Assembly (NCBI GenBank): GCA_002683825.1
Contig: NYUD01000082.1
Coordinates: 1 to 54,043 of the forward strand
Source of the DNA: Planctomycetota bacterium
Lineage (GTDB): Bacteria > Planctomycetota > UBA1135 > GCA-002686595
DNA length: 54,043 nt
Direction of reading: 5' to 3'
Shown piece after piece: positions 26,845-35,429 of the stretch. The translations under genes were made by a program, and so were the position numbers. Under the pieces are notes generated by a model, which saw only the letters and a program-made list of their open reading frames with translations, was not told the origin of the DNA and searched no databases. Each line of letters begins with the position of its first letter. Within the stretch, counting starts at the first letter, position 1.

Positions 26845-26906
26845 GGCAAAGACTACGCCAGATGGGGGGGAGCGCACCACCACCTACGGGCGGTTACCCT
26901 GTGGAC

Positions 26907-27647
26907 ATGCAACGCCTCAAGAAAAAGACCGCCCTGGTGAGCGGGGCTTCGTCGGGAATCGGTCGTGCGACGGCCCTCGTTCTGGGGGCCGAGGGCGCCC
27001 ACGTCGTCCTCGCAGCCCGCCGCAGTGCTCGCCTCGAAGCGGTGGCGGCCGAGATCGACAGCGCCGAGGTTCAGGTGCTCGACGTCTGCGACGCCGATCG
27101 CTGTCAAGAAGTCCTCGGGGAGCGGACCTTCGACATCGTCGTCGCCAACGCGGGGCTCGGTCTGGGGCTGGGGTCCATCCAGGAGGGCGACCCCCGGGAC
27201 TGGCGGCGCATGATCGACACCAACGTCAACGGCCTCTTGCACGTCGTCCGCGCCACCTTGCCGCAAATGATCGCCCGTGGCTCGGGTGACCACGTGGTTC
27301 TCGGCAGCGTCGCCGGCTTTCAGGTCTACCCCGGAGGCAACGTCTACTGCGCCTCCAAGTACGCGGCCCGGGCCATCTACGAGGCGATGCGTATCGATGC
27401 CGGTGGGCACGGCATCCGCTTCACGACGATCAATCCGGGCATGGTCGAAACCGAGTTCAGCCTCGTTCGTTTCGACGGCGACGCCCGCAGAGCCAAGGAA
27501 ATCTACGCCGGCATGACCCCGCTGCGGGCCGAGGACGTGGCCGACGCGGTGCTCTATGCGGTGACCCGACCGCCGCACGTGAACGTCGGGGAAATGGTCC
27601 TGTGGCCGACGGACCAGACGAGCACGTCGGTCGTCCATCGCAGCTAG
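26907..27647 (+). CDS. Short-chain dehydrogenase/reductase (YdfG-like)
   Basis: This protein of 246 residues starts at the ATG at 26907 (MQRLKKKTALVSGASSGIGRATALV). It has the nucleotide-binding SGASSGIGRA, VVANAGLGLG, catalytic Ser in LGSVAGFQVYPGG, YCASK with Tyr and Lys, and NPGMVETEFS. The signature resembles YdfG-type serine or 3-hydroxy-acid dehydrogenases, which are NADP-dependent, but the substrate is not determined. The gene stands alone on the plus strand between the divergent amidohydrolase and the convergent panB. Confidence 0.9.
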   Translation: MQRLKKKTALVSGASSGIGRATALVLGAEGAHVVLAARRSARLEAVAAEIDSAEVQVLDVCDADRCQEVLGERTFDIVVANAGLGLGLGSIQEGDPRDWRRMIDTNVNGLLHVVRATLPQMIARGSGDHVVLGSVAGFQVYPGGNVYCASKYAARAIYEAMRIDAGGHGIRFTTINPGMVETEFSLVRFDGDARRAKEIYAGMTPLRAEDVADAVLYAVTRPPHVNVGEMVLWPTDQTSTSVVHRS

Positions 27648-27672
27648 GCTCGCGCTCCCGGAAGCTCGCCCG

Positions 27673-28500
27673 CTAGTACGACTCGTCTTCGGAGGGGAAG
27701 TCGCCGGACTTCACGTCCTGGGCGTAGCGTTCGAAGGCTTCGCGCATCATCTCGCCCAGCTGTGCGTAGCGCCGCACGAAGCGCGGATGGAACTTGGTGT
27801 AAAGCCCCAGCATGTCGTGCGTCACGAGGATCTGCCCGTCGCAGCCCGCCCCCGCGCCGATGCCGATGGTCGGGACGTCGACCAGCTTCGATGCCTCGGC
27901 CCCCAGCTCGGCCGGAATCTTCTCCAGCACGACGGCGAACGCGCCGGCTTCCTGCAACGCCACGACGTCTCTGCGGATCTCGTCCGCCTCGCCCTTCGAG
28001 GTCGCGCGCACCTGGTAGGTGCCGAACTTGTGGATCGACTGCGGCGTAAGACCCAGGTGTCCCATGACGGGAATGCCCGCGTCGACGATGCGGCGGATCG
28101 TGGGAGCGATCTTCTCGCCACCCTCGAGCTTGACCGCCTCGACGTGGGCCTCCTTGATCATGCGCCCGGCGTTACGCAGCCCCTCGTCCGGGTTGACCTG
28201 ATAGCTCATGAACGGCAGGTCCGCGACGACCAGCGCGCGCTCAACACCGTGGGCGACGACCTCGGCGTGGTAGATCATCTGCTCGAGGGTGACCGAGACC
28301 GTGGTGTGACGGCCCTGAATGGTCATGGCCGCCGAGTCACCGACGAGGATCACGTCGATGCCCGCCTGGTCGAGCAGCTCCCCCATCAGGTAGTCGTAAG
28401 CCGTCAGGGCAGTGATCCGCTCTCCCCTGCCCTTCATCCTGAGAAGGGACTGGGTCGTGACCTTGCGGGAGCTGGGCAGCGTGTTCTTCTTTTCGGTCAT
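27673..28500 (-). CDS. panB: 3-methyl-2-oxobutanoate hydroxymethyltransferase
   Basis: PanB makes ketopantoate from ketoisovalerate and methylene-THF, the first committed step to pantothenate and CoA. The 275-residue sequence has ALTAYDYLMGELLDQAGIDVILVGDSAAM (metal-binding Asp), VVADLPFMSYQ, EAVKLEGGEKIAPTIRRIVDAGIPVMGHLGLTPQS with KLEGG and GHLGLTPQ, then PTIGIGAGAGCDGQILVTHDMLGL. All are PanB hallmarks. It is the last gene of the minus-strand run rpe-accD-panB, 37 bases after accD. No panC or panD gene is in the window. Confidence 0.96.
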   Translation of the reverse strand: MTEKKNTLPSSRKVTTQSLLRMKGRGERITALTAYDYLMGELLDQAGIDVILVGDSAAMTIQGRHTTVSVTLEQMIYHAEVVAHGVERALVVADLPFMSYQVNPDEGLRNAGRMIKEAHVEAVKLEGGEKIAPTIRRIVDAGIPVMGHLGLTPQSIHKFGTYQVRATSKGEADEIRRDVVALQEAGAFAVVLEKIPAELGAEASKLVDVPTIGIGAGAGCDGQILVTHDMLGLYTKFHPRFVRRYAQLGEMMREAFERYAQDVKSGDFPSEDESY

Positions 28501-28537
28501 GTCACGTGAAGCGCGAGTCTACCCCGGAGGAGCGCTC

Positions 28538-29695
28538 TTAGCCCTCCGTGGACGGGCGCTTCTTGGTGGACAGGACACTCTCGCCCTCCGCCAGACGCGG
28601 TCCCTTGCGGTAGTCGAAGAGACGGGCCAGCGTCTCCCTCAGCTCGGAGCGCGGCACGATCATGTCCAGCATGCCCTTCTCCAGCAGGAATTCGGCGCGC
28701 TGGAATCCCGCCGGGAGTTCCTGTTTGAGCGTCGTCGCGATGACCCTGGGCCCGGCGAAGCCGATCAGGGCGCCCGGTTCGGCGAGAACCAGATCCGTGA
28801 CCGACGCGAACGAAGCGGTCACTCCGCCGGTGGTCGGGTGGGTCATGACGCAGACGGAGAAGCCGCCGTTCTCCCTGAGCCCCTGCACGGCGGCGCAGGT
28901 CTTGGCCATCTGCATCAGAGAGAGCACGCCTTCGTGCATGCGCGCGCCGCCGGAGGAGGTGAAGATCACCAGCGGCCGTTTCTCGCGGATCGCCAGCTCG
29001 CAGGAGAGGGCGATTTTCTCTCCGACAACCTCCCCCATCGAACCGCCCAGAAAGCCGAAGTCCAGAACCGCTAACACGATCGGTCGATCGAGGATCGCGC
29101 CGGTGCCAGAGAAGAGAGCGTCCTTCTGACCCGTGCGGCTGACGGCGCGTTCGAGCTTGTCGCAGTAGGGGCCCGTGTCCTCGAATTTCAGACGATCGAG
29201 CGACTCGAGCTCGGCGAAGCGTTCGTCCCAGGTCCCCTCGTCGAGGATCATCTGAATCCGCTCGCGACCCGGAACCGTGAAGTGAAAACCGCAGGCGGGA
29301 CACACGCGGTTCTTTTCCTCGAGCTCCTTGCGGAAGATCACGCCGGCGCAGGACTCGCACTTGAGCCACAGTCCGCCGGGCATGTCCTTCTTCTTCGAAA
29401 ACCGCAGGCGCGACAGACGCCCTTCCCGGCGCACGGGAGGAGTCTCCCCGGAAGCCCCGGCCTTCTCCGGCTTCGACTCCTTCTTCTTGGCCGGCTTGGC
29501 TTTCCCGGACTTGTTCGCGGTCTTCGGATCGCCGGCCCCGGCTCGCTCGGGCTTTTCTTCGGGAAGCGACTCTACGGACTCGGCCCGGGCGCCGGCCTCG
29601 GTCGCCGTCTCGTCCCCCGCCGGCCTCTCGTCCAGCACTTTCTCGTCGGTATTCTCTTTGTCGTCGGCCACGCTCGACTTCTCCACGTTCGCCAC
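28538..29695 (-). CDS. accD: Acetyl-CoA carboxylase carboxyltransferase subunit beta, with long charged N-terminus
   Basis: AccD is half of the carboxyltransferase that moves CO2 from biotin to acetyl-CoA to form malonyl-CoA. The 385-residue protein has the N-terminal zinc ribbon (Cys113, Cys116, Cys132, Cys135), then FTSSGGARMHEGVLSLMQMAKT, THPTTGGVTASFASVTDLVLAEPGALIGFAGPRVI, typical of the family. The first 105 residues are an unusual Lys/Glu/Ala-rich, probably disordered extension; E. coli AccD starts close to the zinc ribbon. The GTG start overlaps the rpe stop by one base. The accA partner is not in the window. Confidence 0.95.
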   Translation of the reverse strand: MANVEKSSVADDKENTDEKVLDERPAGDETATEAGARAESVESLPEEKPERAGAGDPKTANKSGKAKPAKKKESKPEKAGASGETPPVRREGRLSRLRFSKKKDMPGGLWLKCESCAGVIFRKELEEKNRVCPACGFHFTVPGRERIQMILDEGTWDERFAELESLDRLKFEDTGPYCDKLERAVSRTGQKDALFSGTGAILDRPIVLAVLDFGFLGGSMGEVVGEKIALSCELAIREKRPLVIFTSSGGARMHEGVLSLMQMAKTCAAVQGLRENGGFSVCVMTHPTTGGVTASFASVTDLVLAEPGALIGFAGPRVIATTLKQELPAGFQRAEFLLEKGMLDMIVPRSELRETLARLFDYRKGPRLAEGESVLSTKKRPSTEG

Positions 29696-30432
29696 TAGAG
29701 CTCGGAGCCGCTTACACCCCGACCCTCATCGGCATCCTGCTCCGCCGATCTGCGCGCCTTTTCGCCGCGCCGCCGAAGCTCTTCGATTCGTCCCTGCATG
29801 TCCCCGGCTCCATAGATCGCCGATCCCGCCACCAGCGTGTCGGCCCCGGCCGCCACGCACAACGGAAGGGTCTCCAGGTTCAGCCCGCCGTCCATTTCGA
29901 TGCGTTTGGAGAACCCCCCGGCGCGCAGCGCCTCGACCTTCTTCAAGACCTCGGCGATGAAGGTCTGCCCCCCGAAGCCGGGGAACACGCTCATGACCAG
30001 AACCATGTCGATGCCATCGAGAACCCCCTCGATTCGCCGCAGGTCCGTATCGGGGTTCAGGGCGATACCCACCCCCTGGACACCGTGCTGCTCTTGCGCA
30101 CGAAAGACGTCGAGCGTCCGGCGCAACGCGCCGGCGTCGGGACAGACCTCCGCGTGAAAGGTCAGAAACCCCGCGCCGGCCTTGGCAAAGACTTCCGCGT
30201 AACGCGCCGGCTCGCTGATCATCAGGTGCACGTCGAGCGGAATCCCCGCGCAATCGGCGATCCTCTGCACGACGGCCGGGCCGATGGTCAGATTCGGTAC
30301 GAAGTGCCCGTCCATCACGTCGAGGTGATGCCAGTCTCCGCCCGCCGCTTCCACGCGATTCACTTCATCGCAGATGCGAGCAAAGTCACACGAAAGCAAC
30401 GACGGAGCGATCCGTAGGGGGTTTTGCGACAC
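29695..30432 (-). CDS. rpe: Ribulose-phosphate 3-epimerase
   Basis: Rpe interconverts ribulose-5-phosphate and xylulose-5-phosphate in the pentose phosphate or Calvin pathways. Motifs are IAPSLLSCDFARI, HLDVMDGHFVPNLTIGP (metal and catalytic Asp), DVHLMISEPARY, VMSVFPGFGGQTFI and EMDGGLNLETLP with the phosphate-binding VAGSAIYGA. From the GTG at 30432 the product has 245 residues and matches family N-termini. An ATG at 30483 in frame would add 17 residues, and neither has a strong ribosome site. The last 25 residues are charged and probably disordered. It leads the rpe-accD-panB run. Confidence 0.95.
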   Translation of the reverse strand: MSQNPLRIAPSLLSCDFARICDEVNRVEAAGGDWHHLDVMDGHFVPNLTIGPAVVQRIADCAGIPLDVHLMISEPARYAEVFAKAGAGFLTFHAEVCPDAGALRRTLDVFRAQEQHGVQGVGIALNPDTDLRRIEGVLDGIDMVLVMSVFPGFGGQTFIAEVLKKVEALRAGGFSKRIEMDGGLNLETLPLCVAAGADTLVAGSAIYGAGDMQGRIEELRRRGEKARRSAEQDADEGRGVSGSEL

Positions 30433-30535
30433 GGTGCTATCGCGATCGCTCGGGGTGTTGCCTGTCAGGGTAAGCGATCGCATGTGGATACGCGCGAGCC
30501 TGGGGTGATCGACGGCTTTTCTACCGAGGAGCAGG

Positions 30536-30563
30536 ATTGTAGCCCGTGCCCGCTCCGGCCCAA
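30536..30563 (-). promoter_or_regulatory. Putative sigma-70 promoter for rpe-accD-panB
   Basis: On the minus strand TTGGGC (30563-30558) and TACAAT (30541-30536) are separated by 16 bases. TACAAT is one mismatch from the -10 consensus, and the position, within the pgk-rpe gap, is right for independent transcription of rpe and the genes after it. Expected transcription starts around 30529, upstream of both candidate rpe start codons. Confidence 0.5.
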
Positions 30564-30585
30564 GAAGCTTACGGCCGGGACGTTC

Positions 30586-31760
30586 TCAAAGTGCCTGAAG
30601 AGCGGCGAAACCGGGCAAAACCTTTCCCTCGAGAAGCTCCAGTGAGGCACCCCCACCCGTGGAGACGTGGTCCATGTCGGCGCTGAGACCGAAGAGTTCG
30701 AGGGCCGCCACCGAGTCGCCCCCCCCGACCACGGTGTAGCCCGCAGAAGCGGCCACGGCCCTGCCCACGGCTTCGGTTCCCGCCCGGAAAGCCTTCCACT
30801 CAAACACCCCCATCGGGCCGTTCCAGACGACCGTGGCTGCATCCCGGATCCGTTCCCCGTAGCGCTCGCGGGTCCGTGGGCCGATGTCCAGGCCCATGCT
30901 CCCCCGGGGGATGACCTCGCTCGTCAGAGGCTCGGCGTCCTCGGCAAAACGCTCGGCCAGCACGTGGTCCGAGGGCAGCAAGAGCTCGCAACCCTTCTTC
31001 TCCGCGGCCTCGAGGTTCTCCCGTACGGCATCCAGCTGATCCTCCTGAACCAGCGACGCGCCTGTCTCCGCACCCTGGGCGCGGAGGAAGGTGTAGGCCA
31101 TGCCGCCGCCGATGAGGAGCGCATCGCAACGATCCAGGAGGTTGGCGACCACCGGAAGCTTGTCGGAGACCTTGGCGCCGCCGAGGATCGCGACCAGGGG
31201 CCGCGCCGGGTTCTCTAGAACCCGACGGAACGCGTCGATCTCCCTCTCCAGGAGCAGCCCGGCCGCCGAGGGCAGGTGGCGCGCCGGCCCCGTCACCGAG
31301 GCGTGGTCGCGGTGGGAGGCGCCGAAAGCGTCGTTGACGAAGGCCTGCCCGAGACGGGAAAAGGCCGCTGCAAGTTCCGGATCGCCCCTCGTTTCGCCGG
31401 CGTGGAAGCGCACGTTTTCCAGCATGCATACGTCGCCCGTCTCGCACACGGCCCGCTCCAGGGCCTGCCCGATGCTCTCATCGAACTTGCGCACCTTCCG
31501 GCCCAGGTGTCCCTCGAGACAGGCGGCGACCGCATCGAGCCTCAGCCCCTCCACGACCCGCCCCTCGGGACGCCCGAGGTGGCTCAAGAGGATCGGCCGG
31601 CCGCCCCGCTCCAGGACGGCCCGCAGCGTCGGCAGCGCCGCGCGCACGCGCGTGTCATCGCCGATCCGTCCCTCGCCGTCGAGGGGGACGTTGAAATCGA
31701 CGCGCACGAGAACGCGGAGACCGGACACCTCGAGGGTATCGAACCGGGGAATGTCCAGGG

Positions 31761-31764
<4 letters not shown>
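30586..31764 (-). CDS. pgk: Phosphoglycerate kinase
   Basis: Pgk converts 1,3-bisphosphoglycerate and ADP to 3-phosphoglycerate and ATP. The likely start is the GTG at 31764, which overlaps the gap stop (GTGA), giving 392 residues (MTLDIPRFDTLEVSGLRVLVRVDFNVPLDGEGRI). The family pattern includes VRVDFNVPL, LLSHLGRPEG, MLENVRFHAGE, VNDAFGASHRDHAS, AILGGAKVSDKL, LLIGGGMAYTF, and the C-terminal VWNGPMGVFEW and VVGGGDSVAAL. It is translationally coupled to gap, an arrangement for the lower half of glycolysis. A very long open frame continues through gap but is a shadow. Confidence 0.97.
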
Positions 31765-32807
<1,043 letters not shown>

Positions 32808-33085
32808 GATTCGTGTCGGGTTTCCAGGGAGAGCGAGCGAAAAAGGGGGGTCAAAAATCCCGGCGTCGGCCTTGAGACGACGCGCCGGGGACGGAGGGTT
32901 TCAACGACGGCGCTCTCTAGGAGCGCCCAATTCGCAACCCATACCGAAGCGTGGGAGTCCCATAGGTTTCCACCGAAATCGAGCAAAGAGCGTAGCCTTT
33001 CTACCGAAGGCATCAATGCTTGCGGTCCTGCTCCCGGCGAGTTCTGTGGGCGGTGAGACTTCCCGATCCAGCACGAAAAGTGGCC
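32808..33085. other. Divergent gap/tilS intergenic region (278 bases)
   Basis: This is the longest gene-free stretch. It must carry the start signals for gap-pgk (minus) and tilS (plus). I saw no strong -35/-10 pair in either direction. The only clear structure is the perfect GC-rich hairpin at 32909-32927, described separately. No open frame here looks coding; the upstream extension of the tilS frame to 33020 has no family similarity. Confidence 0.6.
32909..32927. repeat. Perfect 7-bp dyad in the gap/tilS divergent region
   Basis: GGCGCTC and GAGCGCC form a perfect seven-pair GC-rich stem with a five-base loop TCTAG. It lies 102 bases upstream of the gap start and 159 bases upstream of tilS. 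It could be an operator for gap-pgk, or a leader hairpin. There is no T-run on either strand, so a simple terminator is less likely. Confidence 0.4.
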
Positions 33086-34654
33086 ATGCCGTCCGCCTTT
33101 GATCCCCGCCCCGAAACGCTCCACTTCGCCCCGGAGCCCCGCCCCGGAGGCGGGACGACGCGTGAGGGCGGCGCCGGCTGGGAGCTGCGCTGGTCGCAGT
33201 GGGCGCGGGCCAGTGGAATCGATTCCGACGAACGGCTTCTGCTGGCCCTCTCGGGCGGAGCGGACAGCGTGCTCCTCCTGCAGGTCCTGGCCGCGGCGCG
33301 GCCCCGCGTCCGGCTGCACGCGGTCCACGTGGATCACGGCCTGCGCGGGGCGGAGAGCGACGACGACGTACGCTTCTGCGAACAGCTCTGCGCCGGCCTG
33401 GGCGTCGACTTGACCGTGAGGCGGGTGGAACTCTCTCCCCGCGGCCCGTCCCTGGAGTCCCGCGCCCGCAGCGAGCGCTATCGCTGCCTCCTCGAGGAGG
33501 CCGAGCGCACGGGGCACCGCACCGTACTCACCGGTCACCACTCGGACGACGCCCTGGAGACCCTGATCATGCGCTGGGTGCGCGGCAGTTCGCTCGCGGG
33601 AATGCGCGGCCCCAGGCCCGAGTGGCGCCCCCAGCCGGCGCCCTCGACCGTCCGCGTGGTGCGCCCGCTGCTCGCCTTGCGCCGCGAAGAGGTGCGGCGG
33701 CTGCTCACGGACCGCGGACTGCGCTGGCGCGAGGATCGTTCGAACCGGGATCCCCTCTTCACGCGCAATCGCCTACGTCACGGCTTTCTCCCCGTGCTGG
33801 AACGCATCGCAGGCTCGGAGGGAATCGAGAATCTGCGCGCATTCGGTCGAGCCGTGGAATCCCTCGAGGAGGAATTCGCCCGCGCCACCGCCCACCTGGT
33901 GTGGAACAGGGCGCCCTACGTGCGCGCCACTCGCAATGCGTCGCGGCGCTCCCTCGGGGGCGTGATGGAGCGCCGATCCCTGATGGAACTACCGACCCCC
34001 TTGCGCCGGCGCGCGCTCTGGCGCCTGCTCCTCGAAGGAACGGGCCTGGCTCCCACCGAACGCCAGCTGGCCGAGGCGCTCGCGCAGCTTTCACGCGGGC
34101 GCACGGCGCGCCAGGGCCTGGCCGGGGGATGGCACCTGCTCCTGCGCTCCCGGGAGCTGCATCTGGTGCCGCCACCGGAGGCCTTGACACCCCTTCCGAA
34201 GCGTTCCGAACCCGCCGCTCCCTGGCTTCCTTTTCCGCCCGCCGCGAGGACCGGACGGGGGCTCGAGGGGCGCTTGCAGCTGTCCCTCGAATTGCCGGGG
34301 ATCGTGACCCTCGACGACGGACGGCGCATTTCCGCGGAGGTCTTGCCCCTGGATCCGGACACCCCGGTTCCGCGGGACGGGTGGACGGTCGAGCTCGATG
34401 CGGGCGAACTCGGGAGCCGCCTGGCCGTGCGCTGGCCGGAACCCGGCGATCGCTTCCGGGCGCTCGGAGCGCCGGGGGCGAAGTCCCTGTCCCGTTACCT
34501 GGCGGACCGCGGAGTCCCGCGGGAGGAACGGGGGAACATCCCGCTCGTCTTCTCGGGGGAGGAGCTCCTGTGGGTCTGCGGCCTGCAGCCCTGCGAACGG
34601 CGCAGGGTGGCTCCTTCGACACGTGAGCGCTTGCGCCTGAGCCTGCACGGGTGA
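33086..34654 (+). CDS. tilS: tRNA(Ile)-lysidine synthetase
   Basis: TilS attaches lysine to C34 of the AUA-decoding tRNA-Ile, using ATP. The 522-residue product starts at the ATG at 33086 and has the PP-loop SGGADS (56-61), then RLHAVHVDHGLRGAESDDDVRFCEQLC, SLESRARSERYRCLLEEAE, and TGHHSDDALETLIMRWVRGSSLAGMRG. These are TilS signatures. The C-terminal part continues through a TilS-type domain with WPEPGDRFRALGAPGAKSLSRYLADRGVPREERGNIPLVFSGEELLWVCG. It is at the head of the plus-strand run with the YggS-like gene, the FHA kinase, the PNP homologue and purN. Confidence 0.95.
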   Translation: MPSAFDPRPETLHFAPEPRPGGGTTREGGAGWELRWSQWARASGIDSDERLLLALSGGADSVLLLQVLAAARPRVRLHAVHVDHGLRGAESDDDVRFCEQLCAGLGVDLTVRRVELSPRGPSLESRARSERYRCLLEEAERTGHRTVLTGHHSDDALETLIMRWVRGSSLAGMRGPRPEWRPQPAPSTVRVVRPLLALRREEVRRLLTDRGLRWREDRSNRDPLFTRNRLRHGFLPVLERIAGSEGIENLRAFGRAVESLEEEFARATAHLVWNRAPYVRATRNASRRSLGGVMERRSLMELPTPLRRRALWRLLLEGTGLAPTERQLAEALAQLSRGRTARQGLAGGWHLLLRSRELHLVPPPEALTPLPKRSEPAAPWLPFPPAARTGRGLEGRLQLSLELPGIVTLDDGRRISAEVLPLDPDTPVPRDGWTVELDAGELGSRLAVRWPEPGDRFRALGAPGAKSLSRYLADRGVPREERGNIPLVFSGEELLWVCGLQPCERRRVAPSTRERLRLSLHG

Positions 34655-34703
34655 GGGTGGTGACCTCGCCGGGTCAGGGGGGTAGGCTAGGGGCTGACCC
34701 GTT

Positions 34704-35429
34704 TTGGATAGACTCGCGAGAAATCGCGCTGCAGTCTGGGGGCGGATCCATGGGGCTCTCCGCGCGTGCGGTCGGGCACCTGGGTCGGTTCGACTGGTCT
34801 GCGTGACCAAGAATGTCCCCCCGGACGTCGCGGCGGCGCTAAGCGAGACCGGCGAATGCGATCTCGGGGAGAACCGCATCGACGAGCTCGAGCGCAAGAA
34901 GGCCTTCTTTGAATGCCGCGGGCTCGGGGTCCGCTGGCACTGGCTGGGGCACATCCAGAGCCGAAAGGCGCAGCGGGTGCTGCGCTGCGCCTCGGTGATC
35001 CATTCCCTGGACTCCCTCGAGCTCTTCCAGCGACTCGAGCGGCTTGCGGAGAAGGAGGAGCGCCACCCGGGGCTCTACCTCCAGGTCAAGCTGGGCAGGG
35101 ACGAGGGCAAGACGGGTCTGGAAAGGGGCGCGGTCGAGCCCCTCGCCGTGCGTGTGGCAGCCAGTCGCTTTCCGCTCCTGGGGCTCATGGGCATGGCGCC
35201 CACCCCTCCGAGCGAGCCCGAGCGCGACGCCGTGGCCCACAGGGCTTTTGCACTCCTGGCGGAAATTGCCGGCGGACTTGCGCCGGAGTTGTTCGAGAAT
35301 TCCCGTCCGGAGCTTTCCATGGGCATGAGTGGGGATCTTGAAGCTGCCATTCGCGCGGGCTCGCAGCTGGTGCGCGTGGGCAGCGCCCTCTTCGAGGGAC
35401 TCGAAGGAAGTGCGAGGAACGCAGGGTGA
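34704..35429 (+). CDS. yggS: YggS-family pyridoxal-phosphate homeostasis protein
   Basis: This 241-residue PLP-binding protein starts at a TTG at 34704. It has VRLVCVTKNVPPD with the PLP-lysine, GENRIDELERKK, WHWLGHIQSRKAQRVLRCASVIHSLDSLELFQRLERLAEK, LYLQVKLGRDEGKTGL, LLGLMGMAPTPPSEPE, LSMGMSGDLEAAIRAGSQLVRVGSALF. The pattern matches YggS/PROSC, which buffer free PLP. It is smaller in the N-terminal part than some family members. The gene follows tilS by 49 bases, and its stop overlaps the FHA kinase start (GTGA). Confidence 0.9.
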   Translation: MDRLARNRAAVWGRIHGALRACGRAPGSVRLVCVTKNVPPDVAAALSETGECDLGENRIDELERKKAFFECRGLGVRWHWLGHIQSRKAQRVLRCASVIHSLDSLELFQRLERLAEKEERHPGLYLQVKLGRDEGKTGLERGAVEPLAVRVAASRFPLLGLMGMAPTPPSEPERDAVAHRAFALLAEIAGGLAPELFENSRPELSMGMSGDLEAAIRAGSQLVRVGSALFEGLEGSARNAG

